From Morchella semilibera (Eukaryota; Ascomycota; Pezizomycetes; Pezizales; Morchellaceae), in NCBI GenBank assembly GCA_009192285.1, contig CM018607.1, forward strand, positions 1,239,736 through 1,303,735: a DNA stretch of 64,000 nucleotides. The letters are read 5' to 3'. The position numbers were made by a program, and so were the translations under genes. This document shows, piece by piece, positions 46,812 through 59,886 of the stretch. The notes beneath the pieces were generated by a model. It was not told where the DNA came from, searched no databases, and saw only the letters and a list, made by a program, of their open reading frames with translations. Numbering within the stretch: position 1 is the first letter of the stretch; every line of letters starts with the position of its first letter.

Positions 46812-49800
46812 TTACATCCCTTTTGGAGATAGAAACTCATCTAGCTTGCGGCTCATATCCTCAATCGCAGCTCGCAGTTGCCGAATCTCGTCGTCCCGAC
46901 CACTGTAGTTCCCGTCGTGACGATTATGCGCATATGGTGCCCTAGACTCTCCTAAGGTCGATCCACCTTCGAATTGATCTTCAAGCCTAAGACTACTGGC
47001 AGAGCTTTTAAGCGCAGCCCCCGCTTGAAATCCAGCCCCGCCACCTAGTCCTAAACGTCCTCCTGCTAAGCGCCCAGACCACTCTGGGTATCGGTCTGGT
47101 CTCCGACTAAGCGGCCTCAGTCCATGACCAAATTGACTCTTTTTGCTCGAGCTAGGCCCCCACGCAGTGTGACGAGTCTCATTTTCTGGCCACAGACATT
47201 CATAAAGCATAATTGCCGCGACCTGCAAATCACTTGATTTGAGCAACTGATCCAAGGATTCCACAAAGGGCTAGAAGAATAGATGAACATGGGATAAGAC
47301 ATCACATACAAACGGGAAATGCGAAAATTTCAAAAGCGCAATTCTGACCCTCCGCAGACGGCCAGCAGAGACGAACAGACGCAACGGTCGTAAAAGGATT
47401 AGCGGGAGCAAATTCTAAAAATAAGGTTATTATTATTAGTCTTTTAGCCGAACGGAACAACCGTAACTACGCTACTACTGTCGGCAGACTTTTAGTACTT
47501 ACTAGCGGCGGGTAATAAACAACCAAGCGGTTGCTAGTTGAAGCTTCCATAACCATGATAGAAAACCTAGGCGCCGCAACGTTAGCTGTTGTTGTGGGGC
47601 CAAATAGTAAGGGGCCGCGGCAACGTGGTTACTCCCTCTACATACATGAATAAGTATTCCTCCCTATCGAATAAAGTTAGCTTCAGCCCCAAAAGAGGAA
47701 CAAGCGCGACACCTACCTGGCATTATTCATCATCTACGAAAAGAGAAACCCCCAATTCAAGTTCAAGTTAGCCTCTAACCATAACCGAGGATTGATTAAC
47801 CTGTATCTTACGTTCGTCAAACCATTTGATAATATACTAATCAGGGATGTGATCAGAAGTATATTCGTCAACGTAACGAAAATCAGCTTTTAACGTGAGT
47901 TAGCTCACAATCATATCATTGCCAGCCCAACAAGCAGCCCGAAGAATTTTTACTAGTACTCACCATAAGTGGTGGTCCCAAGACAGGTGAAATCTACCGC
48001 GGCCGCGTCTAATGTGAGTTGTGACTAATTCAATAAAGCAAACGCGGATCTATTCAACTGCACCTCTCTCATTGCATCCTAGAACGTGCGTGTCAGTAGC
48101 CCGAATATGTATCCCTGTACGACTAGTGGTGAGGCTGAATGCACTTACAAAGCCAACAGTATTCTACAAGGGTACCAGATATGATCAGCAACAACGCATT
48201 AATTTCGGATGCTGGCCCTGTCGGGGCAGCGCTTACCGAGCCAAAGAAAACTACCCAAAAACCAAACCGGTCAGCATAATATTCTATTTTTATTTCTATC
48301 CAGTCTTGCTTAGAGTCCCAGTGGGTCCAAACCTTTAATGAGCATCCATGACATTTGCGATAGGGTAAAAGTTTCGCGAGCAAGCAGCGAAAATGTTGTC
48401 AAAATCCTAACCCCCCCCCCCATATTTAGCGAGGCGATCACAGGTGGGCGAAGTCACTGCCCTGTAAATTATAACCTACCAAGATAAAGAATCACGATCT
48501 ATGCCTATTAGCACGTGTAATTAAATTCGGGTGCCTTCCAAGGAATAGGGTTTCCCCCAAGTGACTGCAAGCACCCGATCTGATACTGGGAGGCGAAGTA
48601 AGAGCCGCAATAACTCACCAGGATTAGAAACTTCAAAAAGTCTTTTGTCATTTGTTTCAAACAAGGTATCAAGACCCCTGGACCACGGCCGTCAACGTCA
48701 GATGCAGTGTTCCCGCAGATGTTTCGTCGTTAGGACCCGTACCAAAATAAGGATTTAAAGATAGCAAAGAGCAGACACTAAGATTCAGCTGTTATTAGTA
48801 TCCGTAGCTGGTCGAATAAATTCAAGGCGTTCTGATCTATCCTTACCGTGGTATCAATAATAACGCCTCGAGTGATAGTATATCAAAGGCGACATCAACA
48901 ATTGCATCACTGTCCTTAACCAAGCCAACTATTCCTGCAGGGATTGGTGAGCGCAGGCTTAAGAATTCTTGGCCGACCATACATACTAACAACCAAGAAC
49001 CCAACCGCTATCAAAATAATACACAGATCCCATATGCTCCAAAAATCGGCAGTATAGAAAGCTGTCCCTGCATCTCTGATAGAGGATATCTCGTCCACTG
49101 CAAATGCGATAAAGAATACTATCAATGCACCTTCCATGTACGTAAAATGAAATGGGTCTCTTTCAATCAAAACACCGTAATACAATGCAAGCAATGTTGC
49201 AAAGAAAAATGCTTCAAATGCCTTCTGATATTTTGGGACTCTCAGCCGGCAAAATGGATCAGCTTTTCTAGAAAGCCATGCATGTAAGTCGGGATCCAGT
49301 GCGCCTTTCTAGAAAGCCGGAAAGAACTCCTTGCCTTTTGATGTAAAAGTGTGGTTTCTTAGACCCATCTACATCCAGTGATTTCCAAAAGGATATTCTT
49401 CCGTCCCATCTATAATCCTCCATTAGTATTTAAAGACCTCATAGATTTATCAAGGGCCTTGGCACGTACATAGCATTGATCATACGTTGTACCTGCATTG
49501 ATTCTTGTCAGCTTTTCATCTTGGCCAATATAATGTATGTTTGTAAGACTTACTGGTCGATGCGATAGAAACTTCTTTGCATCAGCCAGGATTGCAATCT
49601 CTAGGGTGTTGAGGCCGGCAAACGTCCCTATACTAACACACTCCATCTCGTTTGAACAATTTCTCCTAGTTTGGGTTCCTTCTTCCAAAAGCCCTGTCAA
49701 TTCCCCCGTCTCTGGTTCCCCCGACTCCTCATGGGGCTCCAATAGAGGTAGTTCATAGCATAGATACTCCAGTGCATCATTAGCAGAAAGATACGACATA

Positions 49801-50457
49801 AGGTCCAATGCTACAAACTCAGCAGCTAGAGCTCTACTTGCTCCTAATCCGTGGCCATCATCCGCAAGTTCTTCGGCAGAGAAATGTGCTTTGCACCAAC
49901 TATTTTCACGGCGCACGGCATCAGTCTCAATCTATCATTGATATCTCAGACAAAAATAATATATTGATGTCCAAAAGGGGAAAGAGTTTTATGTAATAGA
50001 ATCAACTTACAGTAAAGCCGCGACCGTTGCTGGGTTGTGGCCTGCATGAACAATAATCAAATAGGCATTTACCCGTAAGTATATAAACGGCGAAAAACAA
50101 CTGGCAGGAAATTTAAAAGTGTAAGCTCGCTCTTACCCTTGTCCGTAAGTTCTCTGCAGAGCCGCGTCGTCACAGGGGAAATCTTGATGGTATTGAGGTT
50201 CTGTGGTGTGTCGATGTTTTCGATAACTGCAGTTGTGTAACACTCTCAGTCAGCGGTTGCACCGCACCTCCACCTAGTGAAATAACAACAAAGCAAAGAA
50301 AAAACGGCCTACAATAGTCCTTTAGATTGTCACAAAGCTCGGCAAAGTTCATATCGTCTTTCACGACTGTTGGTGACATCAGCCCCGGAGTAGCCTGTCC
50401 TTCTTCTCCCATATGTTCAAGCATGGAGAGAAATGAAAGCGGCCTTTTGGACGGCAT
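46812..50457 (-). CDS. YVC1: TRPY-family (Yvc1-like) vacuolar cation channel
   Basis: TRP-like channel of the fungal vacuole releasing Ca2+ to the cytosol. About 22 exons. Main blocks: 50313-50457 (start to LKDY), 50137-50226 (NLNTIKISPVTTRLCRELTD), 50011-50041, 49554-49931 (HGLGASRALAAEF, LNTLEIAILADAKKFL), 49470-49492, 49335-49409, 48987-49267 (ADPFCRLRVPKYQ and membrane segments), 48847-48934 (DSDAIVDVAFDILSLEAL), 48743-48777, 48619-48677, 48480-48498, 48333-48406 (LLARETFTLSQMSWMLIK), then several exons of 15-30 nt spelling the pore and S6 region (FFGS, GF, EISPVLGPPLM, LIFVTLTNILLITSL), and MMNNAREEYLF, EASTSNRL and LILLRPLRLF. A C-terminal coiled coil (DDEIRQLRAAIEDMSRKLDE) ends it. Introns at 49268-49334 use a GC donor (GCAAGG). 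Two junctions (50011 to 49931; 48480 to 48406) are one base out of phase with the best sites, so a mild defect or weak alternative sites are possible. Confidence 0.88.
49268..49334 (-). other. GC-AG intron in the TRPY gene
   Basis: Donor AAAAG/GCAAGG and acceptor TTTCTAG join FYIKR to KADPFCRLRVPKYQ in phase; no GT site gives this join. Confidence 0.8.
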
Positions 50458-53400
50458 GAGGTAACGCTGGACGAATACTTTCTGGGCGTGGAGGAACCTG
50501 CAAGGAAATTTTAGAGATGGTTGTTGCTTGATGGCGGTGATGCCTGCTGGAGGTACGTGAGGAGTTGGGACAAATCAGGATAACGGCGAGGGAGTTAGTC
50601 CATTTCTGGGAGTAAAGCCGTTTGTTGAGTGAGTTGTCGCACAGTGCAACTGCGCGTAGGTCTAGGGTGTTTGCCTGAGAGGGGTTTGCACGGGCATGTT
50701 ATTGGCTTGATAATGAAGCTTTATCAGCGCGTCAACCCAAACAGGCGCATCAGTAAGCAATCATACATAATACGTCTAGGTTGGAACACACTTTACTCCC
50801 TAAGATCTTGAAATTACTGGTGTATTGAGGCTCTAGTGTAACCCATGTATGATCATCGGCAAATAATTCCCCAGTGCCAGACCGTGGAGGAAAAGGTTCA
50901 AGTGAAGTTGCCCGGCACGAAAAATCCGAGCTTATTTCTAGGCCCTGAGGCTCAACCAATAAGGGTTCATGTGCATACCGCTAATGCGGTGCTAGGATCG
51001 GTTGGTAATTAGCCCACAGAAAGCCAAGCCCTCGATTTACAGTAAGCACATCTACATGTAGAGTTTATCGGGTGAGATCGCATGACACCATATAGAAAAA
51101 CCACTTACATACTACATGTATGTATACATTCGAAATTAAGTCTATAGTATGAATCAGAAACAATAAATCAGATCCGCCGGGGAATTATTTTCCTGACAAA
51201 GTCACGGGCTGGATTGAGTGTGCAAATTGCGGGGTCTAGAAACATAAAGCAGATCACTCAAGTTATTATATAACCAATTACAATACAGTGCATTTCATGA
51301 GGAATTACATCCACTCACAATGTAGGTAGAAGAGCGCGATTAAAAAGTCCATAAGCGCGGGACTTGGCGTAACTAAAAAAGAAAAAAAAGGTGGCGTGCT
51401 GCGGACGCACCGCACCTACACCTGCAAAAGTAAACGCCAGCTGAACGGGTCACAGGCCAACCTTCAACTTGATCATCAGTGAAGTATTATAATGGCGGTA
51501 TACGGTGTTAGAACGGGGGGATGGTAGCCATACACGTCGGGCTCATACATGTACGGACTCTAAAGTACATGTACGCATAGCTATAGGTACACACTCTGCT
51601 TCAAGGCGCCCGCAAATAAATGTACTCAAGTTGCATGTATGTACATATAGCAACGTAACTATACGCTATGCAACTACATGCAACTTGTGCTAGACACAAG
51701 TACATGAGAAAAGGCACACTATCTGTGACTGAGACTTGACCCCCCCCCCCCCATTTTTTTTTAAATTTACGGAAACTCCCATTGTCTACATCTGAAACGG
51801 TGGCTCTGCCCCATTGAAAAGTGACATGAATAAAAATATCACGAGTGATCGGCTATGACCAGACCTCGCTTCAGTTAGTGCATGCCGATAGATCGTTAAT
51901 TACATTACCCTATGCCCCCCGTTCAGCAATCACCAACCCCCACTGCCGAGCCCTTTCCTTTTACACTCCGCTCTACCTTCCCGCCAGGACCACATTTGGG
52001 CCAGAGCCAACTAACCCCTGTCCCGAGTGATTTTTCCGTTCGGCTATTTGGGGACAAGCTCTGAGCCTCACTCTGACTCAACGGCTGTGCTCTAGTTTGA
52101 GAGTCACATCACAGCTGCCTACCTAGGAAGCACTACGTCGGGAACTAGATGAAGAGTTGACCCACCTTCTACAGTTACCCCGACTCACCAAGAGTATAAC
52201 TGTAAATAAACACTCTTCTTTCACCAGCACACGAACACGGGCGCTTAAGGGCGCATTTTTTCCATGCATTAGAAGACAAGTTCCGTGCCCTGAGACTGAG
52301 GGTCCGCTACTTTAACGGGTAATGTTTCCAAAAACAATAATTAAACAAAAAGGCAGATTAGTACGTACTCACTCACGACCTTCCCCAATTGACACCTTGA
52401 CTTGTTCAATTCCTTGTCTGACCTACGAAAGGTACTCTAAGACCTTATTTAATATTGCAGAAAAATAATACCCACCACACAACACAATCAGATGCGAAAA
52501 AAAAAATATAGGCATATAGATACAGCCATATCAGTATGTAGGTACACTCCGCATACATGCACTCTAAGGACATGTTCAACGCTACTGCCCATTACGTAGC
52601 ACAATTAAGGCAAGAAGTTAAAAATGGTTCAATAATTATCCTCTTTACTTGTTTATCCGAAACACATCGACCATATCCGTCTATCAATCGGTCACAGCCT
52701 TACGGTCTTTTCCGGCTCTGCCGTCCCCACCCAGGCTTATGATCAGGTCAGATACAAATTGGGTAGCCATCAAATCTCACGGTTGCATCCAAATTGGAAT
52801 GATGAGCATTAGCATGAACCTCGTCAATCGGGGTGATGCGGCGAGCACGCATCGAATAAAACAGAAATCTTTCTAGAATGCTAGTTTGGAGGGCAGCAAG
52901 TGACAGTTTCGAGCTATTTGACAAAACACTTTAGGAATATCAAGTGACACATGAACCCAATACCGACCGGAGGGGAATCCTTAACCCTACCCAATGATCT
53001 TGCAGGTACCCACACAATCGGAATGTCGATGTGAAAATAGATAACACAGATACATATTTTAAACTGATATACTAAAAAGGGAGCATGTTGTAAGTCTTTC
53101 GTACTGACATTTCCATTAAGGGAAAAGATATAGGACGAATCAGGAATGTTCAATAATCAGATGCGGGGTAACTTTTTCTCGCTAAGTTTAGCGGACACCT
53201 ATCATAGGCTCTAGATTCATGAGAGACCTTTGTTGGTGTCTCAAAAGGTCATTTTGTTAACTCCCGACTCCCCTTTAGGTAATGCATGAACGCCATAGTT
53301 CCCCATTGGGTTTTCTTCCTTAAAATTATTAGTATATCAATACTGACATATATGTATTCACTCTGGGCGTACAGAGAAGTTTCCTTCTTGATATTTTACA

Positions 53401-56400
53401 CGGCTAACTACATTGTGCTAATTCGCCATGTGGGTGACTGATAAAAATCTACATTTGGTAGATAATTATATACATGTATAGTACTTAGGACGAACAGAGT
53501 GCTCGCGGTCGCGCGATGGGAGGTTTCAAGATCTAGGGGAAAAGATAAGAATAGCGATTTATTTTATCAAATTACCACCTAATTTTCCCCACAGCCTTGC
53601 GTTAGGTAGAATTAGTAAAGCTTTTTGTGAATAATAGGAAGGTCATATGGGTCTGGTGTTTCGAAATTGACGATATATCGATGCCTTCACCTACATTTGT
53701 TATCGTGGGGGGGGGGGGGTTTAGAGTGGTGTCATGGTACTGTGTAGAGCCAGCCACGCGGCTCTTTTGGATTTCTGTTTAAAGGACAGACGACATATTC
53801 ATGTCGTGCATTATAATGTGAATAATGGGTTATAAGCGTGATACTGCATGTCGCATCTTAATTCCTCCATTCTCCCGAGTCCTGGTGTTACCCCTCCGAT
53901 TGTTCCCCCTCATTAATTGACCGGTAGACGCACGACGATAATCCCTAATATGCTTAGCGATTAGACATATGGTATGATCGGACGCTTTTTCCTCCTGAAA
54001 CAGATATAGATTTCTTTTTTTTCTCACGCACATGTGCTCGCAGCACAGTTTCATGCAAAAGAACCGGGGAATATTCGTTTTCTGGAAGAGCCTGAAGCCT
54101 AAAATAGTTGCACTTACCCCTTGTTTCAGATTCTGTGGGGGAGGCTGAGTGTCAAGAGTTCGGCAACCTCCAAATAGCACCCCTTGGCTCTTCTGGTACC
54201 TAACCCTAACTTAAGCATCAATGAGGCGCAATGATCTATGTGTGTGGTGTGTGTGTGTGTGTGTGCTTTTCATAGCCTTGTGTGCTACTGTGTACATGAC
54301 GTAAATTTCACATATGATGTAGTAAGAGGTAAAAATTAATTCTCGATTTTGTGACGGAGTGACGGACGGGTCGATTGAGCCCCACTTGTCCAAGCCCTTG
54401 TCTGAGAACTTTGGGCGTCCTGTGAACTACATTAGTGAACTAGGGTACGGGGATGTGATCGATCGGCGTCCGGCAGATACACCTGCCTACATGGCCGAAT
54501 CGGCCTGCCTTGTCAGACTTTAACCCATCGCATCGCAATTTCTTTCCCCAACCTAACAATTAAACTATCTCCCGTATGCAGGCAAAAACCAAAGGAATGG
54601 ACATGCTTTAGCTCTCCCGACCTGCAAAATACTACCCATCAGAGTATGTTTCAGGCCGGAATGTATACAAACTTGGATCAAGGATCAAGTAACTAAGATG
54701 GGACCAAAATCTCCATGCATGGGCATGTCACTATTCCATGTACTTATTAAATAGGTTCGCAATTCTTCACACATGGTCTGACACGCTGATCTAGTCTCAC
54801 ACAATAGGTTCTGGATCTGGAATGATGATCGCCTACTCTTACTACTAGCTCCACCGATTCCCGGAAATGGAGACAAAGATGGGGCGCATTGCACATACCA
54901 AGAAGGCTTTAGCCTAGATGAGCGATTGTTGTTACAGAATGGGCCAGCCTTGAGCGAAAAAAAAAAAAAAAACGCCGTTATGGCATCACGGCGGACTAGA
55001 ATAGGATACGGTGTAAGCACAGAGGGTCATTTGATCAAAGTGCTGAATCCAAGGAGGAGTTAACTTCCGCTCTGGGGCTCTATGGCCCGTCGCTTTTTTG
55101 CTGCGGATTTGTTCCAGCACTGCTAGTGGTTGTGTTGTTGCCTGGTGATCGACACCGAGTGATAACTTGTGAAGATTATCTTTTGCCACATGGGAATAAT
55201 TCTCACATATGGAACCCGCTGGAATGGTTGGAATTAGGCCCTGCGGTGAAGTTGTCCGATGTCTTGTCTGGGTCAGGGGTCGGGAAATGATTTAGGTCTC
55301 CAGCGCACGGGTCAGAACAAATATCGCGTGTGTACAGATTTTCAGTGAGCATAAGTCCCCTACGCCATTGTATGCGCATATACACTCAGATTAAAACTCC
55401 ATACATTGTAGTTAGTAATATACTTACATGTACAGAATACAAGCTGGGTAATGTACATGTGTACACCGTCGGCTCAGCAAAGATGGTAAGTCGATCGACC
55501 TCAATGTTACTAAGTGGACCAACCTATGCTTTAACATACAGAATGGTTGCTACTCTATGTACAGAAGCTAGGACAAAGCGCTTGCATGCGGGGCACAGAT
55601 TAGCAATTGCACCTGGTTGATCTATTTTTCCCCAACTAAATTTAAACATGGACTATATTAGATTCTTCTACACGGCCTTCTTTTAAGCACCGAAGTTTAG
55701 CGTTTTTACTCTACATCAGCTAGATCTCTAGTATTTATGCATTATATGGCTATGTGACTTCCTGACCTGCCAACTGTGAGCGCATAGCTCTAATATCCGT
55801 CACAAACGCAAGCGCGGCCGGTCAAGTACTTAGTAATATACATTAATTTAAAACCGAACTGGTCACGGACCTTCTTCAACAGGTGGATTCTGGGACCGGA
55901 AAGCACGCCGCGCAGGTCGCTCACTATCTAAGGATCACAAAGCTACATGTATCTCTCGAGCTCGGTCAGTGTTTAAAGCTTATAATTAAACCTCATAGGG
56001 CCCAGGACGAACATGGGCGGGCTGATTCCTTTGTACACCCAGACCTAGGCAATGGTAGGTCGATGAGGTATATGTAACTGATTCGCCTTGCAGTGACCGA
56101 ATTAAATCTTGTTAGCCCAGCATACTGGGATTATGAAAGCCCCAGCCCTCGATAAACCGCGAACTCGGGAAGTGGTAAAGTGACCCCATGGACGGTGTGT
56201 CCAGTTATAGTAGCTAGCTGGCATTATCTTCAGCACCTACATATGAAACAAACCTAGGCAGTATATGCGGTACCGTGAATATCAATAACCAAGAGTACAA
56301 CATCTAGTTGATATATTAGAAGCTAAACTCGAAAAAAATCCTCGAGCCCAATACCTAAAGCCACAATTAGTCAACCGGTCCGGCTCTCAGCAGGTTGAAT

Positions 56401-59400
56401 AACGCTCTAGATCTCACCTGCATCAACAAGGCTCTGTAACACCTCTCGCCTTGAGAGGGTCCTTATACTTAGATTTTAATCTCGGGAAACATGTTCGGTG
56501 TTACAACATGCGTACACATGCGCCGGACCGTCCGGATGCTATCACATACCACATGTTATTTTACGGCCAGTAAGTATTGGGTAGGGTTTTCAACATCATT
56601 ACCATTACCGGTGGTACATATGATTCCCTGGACAACTCGAGAAATTAACGCATTCCGATATCGCGGTCTATAGATAAATTTCTCTGAGTGGCACCACCCA
56701 GACCCAAAATACTCGTCCCTTCTCCTTGCGTTATACGGGATCTAGAACATACACTGGTTTGGCTGTCGTGCATGGAAATATAGTCATATTGAATAACATA
56801 GTAACTAGAAGTAAAGTGGGGTGAAACCAGAGAGGGCCATGAGAGCTGAGCTCCCCCTGCATTACATCGCTTATGTCCTACCTTGCGGTCCGGTCCGCAA
56901 GAGTTTATTCGGTATGTGACTTATACTACCTTGAGAACAGTGCGGGTCTATACCCGCAAATTTGAAAGATAGTTATATGAGATTCTATAGAGGGTGGGGC
57001 AGGAAGATTAGGTGAGTGACATTCCGTGAATCTTGGCAGACAATCATTGGCATTGGCTGCGATACAGTCAGCAAGGCTCAAGCGCCGGCCAGATAAAGTT
57101 CATTGGTATATAGAGACACACCTCTTTGAAGCCGAACACGAATAGGAGTCCGTTACATAATCTTATCAAGTCATAAAAGACTAGACCCTGTCGTTTACTA
57201 ATACTCAGAGTCATACGCTGAGCTTCAGACCGGTGACTAAAGCTTTCATTCCGAGAACTCCAGAGGTATACAGCTGAGAGAACTTGTCGTGATCTAGGTT
57301 TATGTCAAGGGTCCGAGGCTCGGCTGGTTTCATGCCAGTCATTTGAGTTTCTGATGCGGTACACGTGAACAACTTGCCCCCTCAGTAAGCGGTAGACCAT
57401 GGAGCTGGAAGTTATGCGTTAGTGGGGTCCCCAAATCCGCATAGAACCAGGAAATTCGGCTAGGGCTCCAATTTGAGTTGCTATACCCGCAACTAATTTG
57501 AAAGGCCAAGCAGCTGAGCTACCTTTTCGTAATCCATAGACTAAACCTCACCCTCTAAACCAAACCCCGAACCCCTATAGGTGGACATGTGAATATGCAT
57601 GCGGAGACAAGGATATATGTGGTTCAATCACAAATTACCACTAGATTGCTATATCTCTTATTAGATATGTCTCTTAGCGACGTATCAAAGGAAGAAAAAC
57701 TATCAGGAAGATAGAGAAATCTATCGTGAAGGCCATAGGAGCAAGCAAAAACGGGGTTCAAAGAAATCATGCACAAAATCTTAAGCAGTGCGAGGCCTTG
57801 AACACTAGGCAACGAAACTGTTAGCTCCTCAATGACTACTATACTTGCCCTAATTAACGAACCTAGTTACCATTGCATACCTCCGACACTCTACAAAGAA
57901 ACACCTCACACCGAGATCGAGAGTCTTCCTCTGATAGCCCGTCTTTAGAATTTCATTCCATGTGGAACGGGAAGGGTGGTAGTGACCCGTGGACCACACT
58001 GCCCGGAGTCGTTGATAAGTAAAACTCACTATAGCCTCATGAACTCGATTATAGCCCTGAGTACTTCCTCACCGTGGCCAAGAAGCGCTTCTACCAACTA
58101 CTAGCTCTGGCCCGGAACGGATACCCACATTGAGTGAAGCACAACCCACCGAGCTTGGTGGGAAAGAGCTAGCATGGGAATCACCAATTCAACAGACAGA
58201 GAAGTATCGTATCCTGATATAGAGTGGGTTATTGGTCTAGTTGGTGATATTAGCGGTGGGTGTATGATGATGTTCCGCCTGATCAATTGCAAGGGGGGCC
58301 TTTTTCTCTGCGATATTTGACAGAAGTTGTTTTGTTGGCTTATCTGAGCTGCCCCAGAGGAACTTCCCCTAGCACTATAAGTAATCTTGGAGGTTTAAGA
58401 CTTGAAAATTTAAGGCCTGGGGACAAGTCTACGGGACGTAGGAGACGTAGCTTAAGCTTCATACAATCGTCAGTCTTTCCCGCCTTTAGAGCTAGGTAAA
58501 AAGAGAGGAATAAAAATAGGCGAGAGAAGTGATAGTGGTTTGTACTAAGGGTAGACGGAATATTGGTATGTACCTTATGCTTAGCAATTAACATCGACTC
58601 CTGTGGTTAGGTCGATGGTGATTATCATGATGGTTCATGGAGGCTGGCGCAAGACTAGGATAAGTTTGATTGACGTCAAGTGCAAGATCGAGGGCAGAGA
58701 GCAAATGCGTGCTCTACGGCATCAGAGGGAAGTTTCGTAGGTACACCAAGGTGCGGGAACGCTTCCTTGACCCGGGTAATGAGCGAGCACACCTTTATAC
58801 GCCTGTGAACATGTCAAGTACATCACTACATATACATGTATGTCCCTGCAATTAGAATCCCTTAACACAATCATGCGTGGTAAAGGCGACAGCCCTTGGT
58901 CTTCGTGCTGGGGCTCACGCCTGAATTCATTGTACTCTGAAACGCAAGTCGGCGTCTCTATTTATGTACACTATATAAAAGCGACGTTTGCGGATCGACA
59001 CACTCGCGCCCAAATCACAGCCCCTCACTCGGCTTGGCTTCTCCTTTGCTTTTTTTCCCTCTTCCAACGTCTTGGCACAGCCACCAGGTCAAGCAAGCCC
59101 TAGAAATGGAGAATTGAACCGCCTGCAACGTAAAAGCAGCTACATGTAGTTGTGGTTTGTCAAAGCTCGAGCCATGGCATGGATTTGGGGTCTGGGGGGC
59201 CGGGGTAAATAACACCACAAGCTCCACGGGAAGAACAGTATGGAGAACCGGAAGTGAAGTTTTGCCTTCACCCCGTTTCCCCATGCCGATTTTCTTGTAG
59301 AAATTGTGGTGCAACAGTATTGGGCCTGCCACCGGGGGGGGGGGGGGGTTGGGGGCTGTGGGAAACTAGGTAGGTGACTAGAGTAGATATAGGTTCATAG

Positions 59401-59886
59401 GCTCTATCACTTGGGGGTGCCCCCCCCCCTCCCTTCCCCCGTGAAAACTCTGCTCCTCCTTTTGATTTGCCGGGCGAGAGCGGCGGGATGGATATGGGGA
59501 TTGGTGAGGGGGGAGAAGCCTAGGTACATGTGAATCTAGAGGCAGTTACAATATACTGAATTCGGCTGCTTGAGGCCTCTGCCTACCAGCGGGCACTGAG
59601 CTGGGCAACAAGCAAAGAATGTAGGGGCAGAAACTAATCACAGAGGGATGGAATACGTGTACATGCTAACTTAGAAATTGCTCCTCCCCTCTCGCCCTTC
59701 TCTGATTTCCTTACACATTTCAGCACCCCATATATCTGGCTCCCCAGCACACAAGACAAGTACTCTGACTACTACGGCCATTCCAGATACACTATCCCCT
59801 CCGGGAATTGATTCCGTCAAGCAACCAAAAGCAACTCTATGTCCAGTTCACTTCAGGCGATTATAGACGTTGGCTCAAGTTGAACC
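50458..59886. other. Gene-poor stretch of 9.4 kb
   Basis: No gene recognised. It has scattered TACATGTA copies (51053, 51114, 51547, 51567, 53471, 55425, 55945, 58829, 59140), C and G runs (51740-51753, 53707-53719, 59334-59348) and a (GT)n near 54241-54266. Frames of 60-116 residues occur on both strands without recognisable content; decayed elements are possible but none could be named. Confidence 0.45.

Noticed and set aside
54685-55385. Three adjacent minus-strand frames in the gene-poor region
   Set aside because: No recognisable protein pattern and no convincing splice joins; too weak to call a relic gene.
58260-58499. 79-residue plus-strand frame
   Set aside because: Reads somewhat protein-like but too short, with no family resemblance and no neighbouring exons.
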